Shown here: one piece after another, positions 46,561 to 56,828 of the stretch
How the letters are laid out: each line of letters starts with the position of its first letter
How positions within the stretch are numbered: the stretch's first letter is position 1
Assembly: GCF_020536995.1 (NCBI RefSeq)
Contig: NC_068358.1
Span: forward strand, 48,456,840-48,520,839
Reading direction: 5' to 3'
DNA from: Dreissena polymorpha
Lineage: Eukaryota; Mollusca; Bivalvia; Myida; Dreissenidae
Length of the DNA: 64,000 bases
Notes under the pieces: generated by a model
What the model was told of the DNA's origin: nothing
What the model saw: only the letters and a program-made list of their open reading frames with translations
Database searches by the model: none
Program-made: the position numbers and the translations under genes

Positions 46561-46854
46561 TATGTCAGGTAAGAGTAGTTTTGTCAAAGTATCAATCAAA
46601 TCTAATCATAAATAAAGAAGTTATGGCAATTTTAGCAAAATTTAATAATTTGACCTTGAGAGTCAAGGTCATTCAAAGGTCAAGGTAAAATTCAACTTGC
46701 CAGGTACAGTAACCTCATGATAGCATGAAAGTATTTGAAGTTTGAAAGCAATAGCCTTGATACTTAAGAAGTAAAGTGGATTGAAACACAAAATTTAACC
46801 ATATATTCATAGTTACTACGTCAAAAATTGAATTCTCCGAAAACAGCCTCGCTA

Positions 46855-48570
46855 ACTAGAGCTTTGTCACAGACGTGACGTATACCCCCACGTGCCACAT
46901 TGACACAGACTATTTTGCATGCTGTCTTCACAAAACAAGAGAATCTAATTTATGGTGATTTTTAAGAATTATTATGCCATTATTATTTTTGGCCATTTTG
47001 ACCTTTCAACTCTTGAATTCTTTTGCATGACATGCCATCCAATGACTGTGAACAAAATTAATTTACAGAGTCATTTTAAAATCTCACAATGAATGACATA
47101 GTTATGGCCCGGACAAGCTCATTTATGGCCATTTTTCACTTTTGAACTCCAAGTGTGACCTTGACCTTGGAGATAACGATGTAATTCTTTTGCATGACAA
47201 ATTGTCCAATGATTGTGAACAAATTGTACCTAGTAATTTTCAAATCTCACAATGAATGACATAGTTATGGCCTGGACAAGATCATTTATGGCCATTTTTG
47301 ACCTTTGAACTTAAAGTGTGACCTTGACCTTGGAAATATCAACATCATTATTTTGCGCGGCACACCGTCCAATAATGGTTAACAAATGTGCCAAATGATT
47401 TTAAAATCTCACAATGAATGACATAGTTATGGCACGGACAAGCTCATTTATGGCCATTCTTGATCTTTGAGCTCAAAGTGTGACCTTGACCTTGGAGATA
47501 TTGACATAATTCTTTCGCGCGACACATCGTCCAACGATGGTGAACAAATGTGCCAAACTATTTTAAAATCTCATAATAAATTGTAAAGTTATGGCCCGGA
47601 CAAGCATTTGACCTTTGAACTCCAAGCGTAACCTTGACCTTGGAGATATCAACATACTTTTTACATGATACACCGTCCCATGATGGTGAACAGGGATATG
47701 CAACTGGGCGATTTGGGCGATTTTATCGCCGTGGCTTCCCTTTAATCGCCCGGATCAAAAGCACCGGTGCTATCACTTCGCCTTAAAATCTGGCAATTAT
47801 CATATCCGCAGCGCTATCTAACTGGCTTCTGTTTATTACCAAATACACGTCAAAGTCAATCAACTGACCGAATCGATGAAACTCCCCCCATGGCGTAATA
47901 AATTACCTATTTAAAATTGATTGGCAACCATTCACAGCGCTCGTCATTCGGGTATTTGGCAGTAATCTCTTGACCAAGCAGAGTGAAATCACTGAAGCGT
48001 GTAAGTGTTACAAACGGTGTTTTTATTGCTGTTGTCAAGTTTTATGGGGGTTATTATGGATGAACGGCGCCTTTATGATAGTGAGCAATAAATAAAGTAA
48101 CACTGTGACAAACTCTCACCACGATAAAAAATTATAACGATTATTAGGGCCGCTATTTCTTCACCATTTAATCAATAGTGACTGTCAATACCACGGCCTG
48201 GCAAAAGCATTTAACAAAACAATTTCTCCACAAAAACACATGAGGGAGAAGTGACTTCTCCCAAAAATTGGAGTCTAGCTTGATCCCTGTGGTGAACACA
48301 TGTACCAAGTTATTTTAAAATCTAACGATAAATGACATAGTTATGGTCGGGACGAACTTTCGGTTTAAAACACACTAAGTGACCCGTTGACCTAGTTTTT
48401 GACCCAGCATGACCCATATTCAAACTTGACCTATACATCATCTAGATACTACTTTTGACCAAGTTTGGTGACGATCGGATGAAATTTCGTGACAGACCGA
48501 CAGACCAACCGACCGACCGACAAAGTGACTCCTATATAGCCCCCATTACCAATGGTAAAAGAGGTATAAT
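46855..48570 (+). mobile_element. HINE-like element, family B ends with a different core
   Basis: The 5' end (ACTAGAGCTTTGTCACAGAC and 'gcattgacacagactatttt') is family B, and the 3' part (48360-48570: 'gacctagtttttgaccca', 'gaccgaccgacaaagtgact') is also B-like. The core between is not: it has about five units of roughly 150 bp with 'gaatgacatagttatggccc' and 'gaccttgaccttggagat'. A 598 bp element is inserted in the fifth unit. Confidence 0.7.
47692..48289. mobile_element. hAT-type MITE with 8 bp target duplication
   Basis: The insertion interrupts a tandem unit of the surrounding element. TGGTGAAC stands on both sides (47684-47691 and 48290-48297). The ends are (C)AGGGAT and ATCCCTG, matching the CAGGG ends of hAT elements; the first C of the left end doubles as the last base of the target copy. 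The sister unit at 47529-47541 ('gatggtgaacaaatg') shows the uninterrupted site. No transposase frame in 598 bp. Confidence 0.85.
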
Positions 48571-50430
48571 TTACCAATGGTATTAGAAGGTATAATTAAC
48601 CATAATGGTATTTGTCTGGGAAAACTGAAACGTTGACACACTAAATAAACATATTATTAAATTTAAAGCAATATTTGCAAAATTTGACTGTTTGCATCAA
48701 TCTTAAAATCGTATATCACTTTGTATTCCGGTGTTTAATATCCCCTTTGTTCTGCATAAACATATTATCTTGTTTTGATCAGATATTGTTCAGACTTAAC
48801 TAACAACATGGTGTCATAAACCACACTGGCTGGCAGATGACAGTCTGGTCATTAAACACAATTGATGATGCCACCATGTCTTCTTTTTCTGGTAGTATTA
48901 AGCAGTCATTTGATTGAATAATTTACCGCCGACATACTTAACAGTTGCTTAAATTAGATATGTTACATATTGTACAAATTAAAAGTTATATCAGGAATCA
49001 AAACAATAACCATGAACTGGTCTTTAGAGATAAGTAAAGTCGTAAATATTCGGCTAGATTTGCGCACAATACTTAGGTCAGTTGTCTTTCAGGGACAACT
49101 CGACATGCTCAGTTAGCACTTGTTATACGGCATTATCGCTGTATAAAATAGTAATCTTATTGGGTTTATTGTGAAAATGTTGACATTTTTGGGGAAATTT
49201 TGGTTAGATTTTTGGGAAAAAATGTTGATTTTTGCAATTGGGTAGCAGCCGAATATTGGGGGTAATTTTGGGCAAAAAAAAAATTGCTGTTATATTACTG
49301 ACCTTTTGACACTGTCAACTGCGATGTTTTGACAAAAGAAATTAATATATGCGTATGCAACTCTACGCCGGTTTTCATTTGTGAATTGGGAATTTGTTAT
49401 GTGAATTGGGAATTTTTTATTTTGAAACTGGGAAAAATTGTTGCATTGGGAATGGTGCCGTTTTACGGAACCAATCACTTTAAATGAATAAAAAGGAAAC
49501 ACGCTGAGATTTAATGTAATATGTATTGGTGAAATGATGGCTACCTCCAACAGTTTCCAGAATATCTTTAAGAAATTAAGAACTCCACTGTATTTCACTA
49601 AATCCTAAAAAAAATAAACTTTTTCTTGAAATTGTTAACCGTAAATTGATTGACCCCACAGGAATCCCTTCAAAATCTAGGTTTCAAAACTGAAAATAAT
49701 GAAACCTTTTTTGAAGTGAGAGATCACGTGACATGAACGACTGGTGTCAATAAAGGGCAAAGTATTCTTAACATTACATTTCAATTGTCTGTATGATTTG
49801 GAAGCATAATTATGTTTCATAGGCCGCTGAATGTATAATTTGGACCATTAGCAGTGTAGACGAAAAACTTAATACTGGGAGGTTTGATTTTCCAACAGAC
49901 TTGACTAATTGCTACAGAATGTACTGATCACATTGTCTGACTAATGGTATATATGTTGGCCCGATAGACACACTGAATTTAATCGCTTTGTTCATTTGCA
50001 TGCTTTATCCGCCATTGAGGGGCCAATCTAATCAGAAACACTGCTTTAGTAACCTAGTATTTACCCCATATACACCAGTTTTGACATACTAGGAAAAGAC
50101 ATCATCGGGACAATCTTCGTATCAATTTTCATGTTAATTTGGCAACAACTGGTGCATATTGAGGGCCCCCAAGATTTTCTTTCACTTGAACTTGTGACCT
50201 TGACATTGACCTCACATGACTAAGTTTTGATCGCAGCTGAGAAATCATTAGGATAAATATTCTGACCAAGTTTCATGAAGATTAAGCAATAATAGTGGTG
50301 TCTTAAGTGAGATCATTATGTTTTTATTTGACTTTTTGATCTAGTTTATGATCCCACTTTGCCTAGTTTAAAACTTAGTCAAAATGCATAGGTGATAGTT
50401 GAAAATGTCTGAAAACTGCAAAAATTTGCT
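48571..50430. other. Stretch without supported gene; carries dispersed repeats
   Basis: It holds a 'cccaattgggaa'-type repeat at 49190-49470 (shared with 39220 and 57475) and, at 50160-50420, drift-type phrases ('gaccaagtttcatgaagatt') typical of family F cores. Open frames here are shadows. Confidence 0.45.
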
Positions 50431-50439
50431 GGAGATCGG

Positions 50440-51400
50440 CCCCCGGTGGGTGCAGGCAAAGCCCTGGTGGGGGAGAGTGGGGGGCGAAGCCCACCAAAGC
50501 CCCAGAAATTTAGCCATTTAGAAACCATTTAAGTAAGGTAAAAGTATTGCTTGTGCTACTTCAAAAATATTCTTATTTTCTGCCATTATATTATAAGAAT
50601 GTACTGCTTTAAAAATAATCGCATTAAAAACTAGAAATGGCGCGGCAGAGGCCAACGCGTATCCCCACGCCCCATGTTTAACCCAGGGGCGCCCCAGGGT
50701 TGGTAATGGGGCCATGTATAGTTGAGATTTACCGTATTGTCATAAGAGAAGTTCAGTATCAATTAAAAGTGAATCGGTGTAGAAATGAAGAAATTATAGC
50801 AAAAGGCAATTTTGGGTGGGTGTTGCCTATGTGGGCGGGGCGCCCCAGGGATGGTAATGGGGCCATGCATAGTTGAGATTGACCATATTGTCATTAGAGA
50901 ATTCACTATCAATTAGGAGTGAATTGGAGTAGAAATGAAGAAATTATAGTAAAAGCAATTTTGTGTGGGTGTGGCCTATTTGGGCTGGGTGCCCAAGGGT
51001 TGGTAATGGGGCCATGCATAGTTGAGATTGAACATATTGTAATAAGAGAAGTTCAGTATCAATTTGAAGTGAATCGGTGTAGAAATGAAGAAATTATAGT
51101 AAAAGGCAATTTTGGGTGGGTGTGGTCTATGTGGGCGGGGCGTCCCAGGGTTTGTAATGGGGCTATGCATAGTTGAGATTGAATGTATTGTAATAAGAGA
51201 GGTTCAGTATCAATTTGAAGTGAATCGGTGTAGAAATGAAGAAATTATAGTAAAAGGCAATTTTGGGTGGGTGTGGTCTATGTGGGCGGGGCACCCCAGG
51301 GTTGGCAATAGGGCCATGCATAGTTGAGATTGACTGTATTGTCATAAGAGAGGTTCAGTATCAATTTGAAGTAAATCGGTGTAAAAATGAAGAAGTTAAT
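50440..51400 (+). repeat. Tandem array, five units of about 152 bp
   Basis: 'ggtaatggggccatg' recurs at about 50703, 50852, 51002 and 51156, with a variant at 51303, followed each time by 'catagttgagattgacc' and 'gaagaaattatagtaaaagg'. A family-type tail follows ('gatagtggccaggacggacg', 51565-51585), so this is probably the core of another HINE-like element whose ends are not resolved. Confidence 0.7.
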
Positions 51401-51625
51401 GCAAAATAACCTAAAAAAAATGAGTGAAAATCTCTGACCCGGCCCCACCCCAACCCCCATAACTTTTGACCCAGGGGTCAGATCAAAATTCCAAATAGTG
51501 CAGGGTCACACATATAGCTACAATGTGTGTAAGTTTCAAGGTTCTAGTGCTAATAGTGTAGGAGGAGATAGTGGCCAGGACGGACGGACAGATGGCGGAG
51601 ATAACCACAATATCCCTACGCTTTT

Positions 51626-51965
51626 CAAGAGCACCGCATAACGGGTGCCACGCTCGGCTACGGGTGCAGTTTTGAATAAATGAAAGCTCAGAATTTTTTT
51701 AATCTTTTTAAAGGTCACAGTGACCTTGACCTTTGACCTAGTGACCTAAAAATGGGTGTGGCGTGTAGAACTCATCAAGATGCATCTACATATGAAGTTT
51801 CAAAGTTGTTGGTGGAAGCAATTTGATTTAAGAGGCAATGTTCACAACCTTAACAAAATTTTAAGGTTTTAGCACGACGCGGACAGCAGATGTCGGACAG
51901 CGGACGACACGATGAGCTGGCTATGACAATACCTTGGGTTTTCTCTGAAAACGCCGAGCTGAAAA
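51626..51965 (+). mobile_element. HINE-like element, short family without tandem core
   Basis: It starts CAAGAGCACCGCATAACGGG and ends 'ctgaaaacgccgagctgaaa'. The subterminal GCTCGGC (51652-51658) is the exact reverse complement of GCCGAGC (51953-51959). A single core has 'cagtgaccttgacctttgac' and 'gacgcggacagcagatgtc'. It ends 22 bp before the hAT element at 51988. Confidence 0.65.
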
Positions 51966-51987
51966 TATAGCATTTTATGATAAATGC

Positions 51988-53604
51988 TAGGGCTGTAACG
52001 AATACACAAGGAGACGAATATGATACGTATCACGAATACAGGGTGGAGAATACGAATATTTATTCGCGAATATGAATTTCAATTAACAAAAGTAATACTG
52101 ACAACTTGACATGACATTATATAGTATGAAACTATGAGTATTTGTCAATTTGATTAATTGAGTATCATTGCATACTGCAGTCATTGAAATTCAGATTTTA
52201 ATCTACAAGCAAGTCGGGCTAGTACTATGGGAATTTGAACAAGCCCGAGTCAGATTTTACTAGCTCAAACATTTTTGTTAAAAATGCAGATAAACATGAC
52301 ATAAAACATCCAAAAAAGCATTCATTTATTCAATCTTTAGAATACAATACAAATTTCTTATTTATTTCATCTTCATCCAAGTTAGCTTCCTGGTCATCTG
52401 AGCAAGCCTCTTTCGGATCCTGAAAAAAGAAGAAATTAATTTCACACACGGATTTCAATCAAATCACAATTATAAACATAAACATAAAGTTTAGGTAAAA
52501 AATTTGCAGAAATGTATCCCATATATCCATGTGAAAGAGAGAGCAAACCTGAACCACCAGAAAATATATAAGCAATTAAGTGCCAGGTTATTCTACAAAA
52601 AGTCAGTTGACAAATGCGTCAATCACAGTTACCTCAGATTCGCATTCCGCAACGATGTACTTGAATGACAACTGTTCGGCCATTATAAACTCTCTGTGTC
52701 CCGAACGCAACGCAAAACATTAATTTTACATAATAGTAATCTGGAAACCACAAAACCATGCGCTTTATGCGCAGTAATCCAATTATCGGCTGATTGCCCA
52801 GCACGTGTGCGCAGTGTGTTAAAACATAAGCGGCTGTTGATTTAAGCGGCTCAAAACTTTGTTTACAAATATTGAAAATGAATGTGGAACTCGTTTTCTG
52901 TTTAATGAATTGTACAAGTACGTCGGGCTTGTAATATTGGATTTCCTACAAGCCCGAAAGAAAAAATACTAGTTTTTTGCTGTCAGACTAGTGCGAATTT
53001 CCACGACTGATACTGAAACTATGCAATATAACACTTTGAAATAACAAAACACTGACCAGAACTGCTTAAACTTTTACACAGTTTACAAAAAACATTACTA
53101 GTACCAATAAAATCCTTGATAAGAACAATTAAGGAACTTGACATGCTAGGTTCCATGTTTGTTGGTAAGTTGCACAATCATTGTCGTAAAGATAAACAAA
53201 AAAGAAATTCCATCTGCTAATCCTTTGTGTGTATGTTTGAGCATCAAATCACTCGTATTTACCTAAATAAACATTAAACAACCATCAAAAGATTTTTCAA
53301 TTCAATGTCGTAAATATTTAACCGGTGCCCACCATTTTTGTTGATAATATCACTGTGTAACATAGTGGGTGGGGTAAACATGATAAAAAACGCCGGAATA
53401 AGGAGAAGAACATTTAAATATAGGGGTTCATTGTATGAACCTTCATTTGTATAAGGTAATATACGATGATTAAACTTTCAAACTCAAAACCATGTTGTTT
53501 GTATTCGTCAAATATTCGGTTCGGGAGGTGGCGAATAACGAATACGATTTGTCCCCAGCGGTATTCGAGTTATTCGAATATTCTAATGTATCGTTACAGC
53601 CCTA
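51988..53604. mobile_element. hAT element, 1617 bp, with perfect 8 bp target duplication
   Basis: The terminal inverted repeats begin TAGGGCTGTAACGA on both ends, and ATAAATGC is duplicated at 51980-51987 and 53605-53612. The subterminal parts are rich in 'gaatac' and 'ttcgaata' motifs. No hAT transposase frame is present. Inside are two direct copies of a 'gtcgggctTGTA'-type segment (about 52212 and 52922) bracketing a small two-exon gene on the minus strand. Confidence 0.9.
52330..52683 (-). CDS. Two-exon 46-codon gene inside the hAT element
   Basis: Exon 1 (52683-52633) codes MAEQLSFKYIVAECESE and ends at a clean donor (GAG|gtaact). Exon 2 (52419-52330) starts after 'cttcttttttcag' and codes DPKEACSDDQEANLDEDEIN then KKFVLYSKD and a stop. 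Both exons are in phase 0, so the join is in frame. The product is small, acidic and unknown to me. It may be the remnant first exons of the element's own transposase gene, a captured host fragment, or a micro-ORF with a function in the element. Confidence 0.45.
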
Positions 53605-53646
53605 ATAAATGCATAGATTTAATTTATTAAATGAAGTATTTTTTAC

Positions 53647-53756
53647 CTGATTGTGATTGCTTGTGTTCACGATGGTGTTTCGTACATTGCTGTAGTGTAC
53701 AATCTTTACACGTAATAGAGGAGTGTACTTTTGCTGGTACCCGTTCCGTTAAATAC
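53647..53756 (-). CDS. Cys/His-rich exon, possibly ectodomain of the membrane protein
   Basis: Between an acceptor ('acgcaattaag') and a donor ('cag|gtaaaa') the minus strand codes YLTERVPAKVHSSITCKDCT then LQQCTKHHREHKQSQS, ending in phase 1. The next exon of that phase on this strand is the membrane exon at 45646, giving ...QSQSGTDCTNASSS. CxxCx4C followed by a distant Cys could be the end of a Cys-rich (TNFR-like) module, while CxxC...CxxH...H also resembles the second half of a B-box. I cannot decide between them; the phase match slightly favours the ectodomain. Confidence 0.35.
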
Positions 53757-54491
53757 CTTAATTGCGTAGCAGTAAAATTGCACAATATTTAAAATGCATA
53801 GTTATTAAACAATCTATTATTAAAATTAAACTGGCTAATGTATATATACACTAGTTCCTGTTAAACCATTTCCTACAAATGTCTTCATTTTTGTTAATGT
53901 TAAGATATTTCATTGAAGCAACTGATCAGTATTTTTAGCTCTAAAATTTGGCTTAAATGATTGCTCAATATGCCAAGAGATGACATAGTGGTATCGTTAC
54001 TTATGTTTACTGTCCAGACACTCCTCTGCAACATGTGGTTTATGCAGGGACCCAAGTATAGGTCCCTGGTTTTATGACACCATGTTTTCTTTGTAATTGT
54101 CTAGACAGTATATCTCATCATAACGAGATATTCAGTTTGTGATAACAAAGGCATACATGCCAGAAGTCTCGATCTTGGCGGGACAGTCCCGCTTTTGGGC
54201 CCTTTGTCCCGATATGAGACGATTTGTCCTGACATTCGTAAAAAACGATGTAAGGTCTATAGGTTCCCAATAAAATTCGCTATTCAAGCTCTGTTTCGCT
54301 AACACTTACCACCGCTAATCCCTTTATTGCCCCCAATTAACAATCCGATTCTACTTCTCGTGTGTACCAGTGTTGTTTATGACACCTTATCAGCAATTTA
54401 TCGGATAATTATTGATTTTATCAGGCATTTACACCATGGTGGTCTTCAAGATAGTGGTCGCTTATTGCTATCGATAGTTGTATTATAATGA

Positions 54492-54806
54492 AACAAGAGC
54501 ACCGCCTTGCAGGTGCAGACCGCTCTTCTTTTTTCTTTTTAAAGGTGAAGGGACTCTCATTTTCAATCACAAAGGAGGGAGGGGTGGAGTGAAGAGGGGT
54601 GTATAGTGTGGGGGTGAGGACATTTATTACATTATTTTCCAAAAATGCGAAAAAAAAAAAAATCGGGAGGAGAGGGGTTCAAACATAAATTAATAAAAAT
54701 AAAAATTTGTGTTTTTTTAAACCGTTTAAAAAAAAAAAAAGAAATTTGGGAGGGTGGGGTGGGGGGGGGGGTATAGTGTGAGGGTGTGGTGGTCATTTGT
54801 GAGATG

Positions 54807-54846
<40 letters not shown>

Positions 54847-55262
54847 GGGGGGGTTGGGATTCGGGTGGGGGGAGGGGGGGGGGATTCTTGGGTGCGATGG
54901 TTGGACGGTAGTTCAAACATAAATTAATAAAAATAAAAATTTGTGTTTTTAACCGTTTAAAAAAAAAAAGAAGAAATTTGGGAGGGTGGGGTGGGGGGGT
55001 ATAGTGTGAGGGTGTGGTGGTCATTTGTGAGATGATCTTAAAAAAAAAAAAAAAAAAAAAAATTAGGGGGGGGGGGGGGGGGATGGGATTCGGTGGGGGG
55101 GAGGGGGGGGGATTCTTGGGTGCGATGGTTGGACGGTAGTTCAAACATAAATTAATAAAAATAAAAATTTGTGTTTTTAACTGTTTCAAAAAAAAAAGAA
55201 ATTTGGGAGGGTGGGGTGGGGGGTGGGTATAGTGTGAGGGTGTGGTGGTCATTTGTGAGATG

Positions 55263-55293
<31 letters not shown>

Positions 55294-55485
55294 TTAGGGG
55301 GGGGGGGGTGGGATTCGGTGGGGGGGGAGGGGGGGGGATTCTTGGGTGCGATGGTTGGACGGTAGTTCAAACATAAATTAATAAAAATAAAATTTGTGTT
55401 TTTTAACTGTTTCAAAAAAAAAAAGAAACTTGGGAGGGTGGGGGGGGGGGTATAGTGTGAGGGTGTGGTGGTCATTTGTGAGATG

Positions 55486-55521
<36 letters not shown>

Positions 55522-55921
55522 GGGGGGGGGGGTGGGATTCGGGTGGGGGGATTCTACGGTGCGATGGTTTGGACGGTATTTACAAACATAAAATAATAAA
55601 AATAAATCTTGTGTTTTTTAACAGTTTCAAAAAAAAATAATTTGGGGGGGGGGGGGTGAGGTGGGGGGTATATAGTGTGAGGGGGGTTGTGGTGGTCATT
55701 TGTGAGATGATCTTAAAAAAAAAAAAAAAATTAGGGGGGGGTGGGATTCGGGTGGGGGGGAGGGGGGGGGGATTCTTGGGTGCGATGGTTGGACGGTAGT
55801 TTCAAACATAAATTAATAAAAATAAAAATTTGTGTTTTTAACCGTTTAAAAAAAAAAAAAAATTTGGGAGGGTGGGGTGGGGGGGTATAGTGTGAGGGTG
55901 TGGTGGTCATTTGTTGAGATG

Positions 55922-55957
<36 letters not shown>

Positions 55958-56144
55958 AGGGGAGGGGTGGGATTCGGTGGGGGGAGGGGGGGGGGGATTC
56001 TTGGGTGCGATGGTTGGACGGTAGTTCAAATTAAATTAATAAAAATAAAAATTTGTGTTTTTTTAACTGTTTCAAAAAAAAAGAAATTTGGTAGGGTGGG
56101 GTGGGGGGGTGTAGTGTGAGGGTGTGGTGGTCGTTTGTGAGATG

Positions 56145-56179
<35 letters not shown>

Positions 56180-56340
56180 AGGGGGGGGGTGGGATTCGGT
56201 GGGGGGGAGGGGGGGGGGGGAGGATGCTTGGGTGCGATGGTTGGACGGTAAGTTCAAACATAAATTAATAAAAATAAAAATTTGTGTTTTTTAACTGTTT
56301 AAAAAAAAAAAGAAATTTGGGAGGGGTGGGGTGGGGGGGG
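54492..56340 (+). repeat. Homopurine tandem array, about seven units of 225 bp
   Basis: It opens AACAAGAGCACCGCCTTGCA. Each unit is an A run (20-35), a G-rich run ('ggggggtgggattcgggtgg'), 'cttgggtgcgatggttggac', 'cataaattaataaaaataaa', 'tgtgttttt', an A run, a second G-rich run, and 'tatagtgtgagggtgtggtg'. Unit starts near 54893, 55115, 55340, 55552, 55772, 55998 and 56225. Proline/phenylalanine-rich open frames on the minus strand are artefacts. The array runs straight into the assembly gap. Confidence 0.85.
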
Positions 56341-56440
56341 NNNNNNNNNNNNNNNNNNNNNNNNNNNNNNNNNNNNNNNNNNNNNNNNNNNNNNNNNNNN
56401 NNNNNNNNNNNNNNNNNNNNNNNNNNNNNNNNNNNNNNNN
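56341..56440. other. Assembly gap (100 N)
   Basis: A run of exactly 100 N, the usual placeholder for a gap of unknown length, immediately after the homopurine array. Confidence 1.
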
Positions 56441-56447
56441 TTAAAGC

Positions 56448-56828
56448 TGTAGTGAAATAAGGTCACTTCCAACAGCCTTGCTGTTGGGCTAGCTCTTGAG
56501 TGTCTGACTACCACTCTGGAGGGTGTGGGTTCAATCCATCGGCCTGAGCCCAGTATTTTCACATTAATGGCGACGAGGCAAAAAAGAACTGTGAATGCGG
56601 GAATGGGTCTGAGCTGTTCAATGGTGTCTGGGAGGGCCATGCGGATGCAAGACATGCTGTAGCGGGCGAATCTGGCCTTGAAACATTAAAAGGGGAGGAG
56701 TGTAGTGAAATAAGGTCACTTCCACAGCCTTGTTGTTGGGATAGATCTTTAGCGCCGTGGTTAAAGTGTCTGACTACCACTCTGGAGGTCCTGGGTTCAA
56801 TCCCAGGCCTTTGCTCAGTATTTTCACA
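56448..56828 (+). mobile_element. Miniature terminal-repeat (TRIM-like) element with tRNA-like repeats
   Basis: Two direct terminal repeats, 56448-56563 and 56701-56828, start TGTAGTGAAATAAGGTCACT and end TATTTTCACA. The first is followed closely by TGGCGACGAGG, a plausible primer-binding site; the second is preceded by AAAAGGGGAGGAG, a plausible polypurine tract. There is no coding region. The right repeat contains TAGCGCCGTGGTTA and CCTGGGTTCAATCCCAGG, which read as tRNA A-box and T-arm/B-box. The element looks structurally whole. The two repeats differ at a fair number of sites, so insertion is not very recent. Alternative: two tandem copies of a tRNA-related SINE. Confidence 0.5.

Noticed and set aside
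50440-51400. CRISPR-like array
   Set aside because: The unit is about 152 bp with no short palindromic repeat and spacer pattern, and the context is eukaryotic; it is an ordinary tandem repeat.
54632-55252. A 206-codon proline- and phenylalanine-rich open frame on the minus strand
   Set aside because: It is the translation of A runs and G runs in the homopurine array; the frame follows the tandem unit and has no codon signal of its own.
56752-56815. Possible tRNA gene
   Set aside because: A-box, B-box and a T-arm are visible, but no acceptor stem or proper anticodon arm forms, and the segment repeats inside both terminal repeats of the miniature element.
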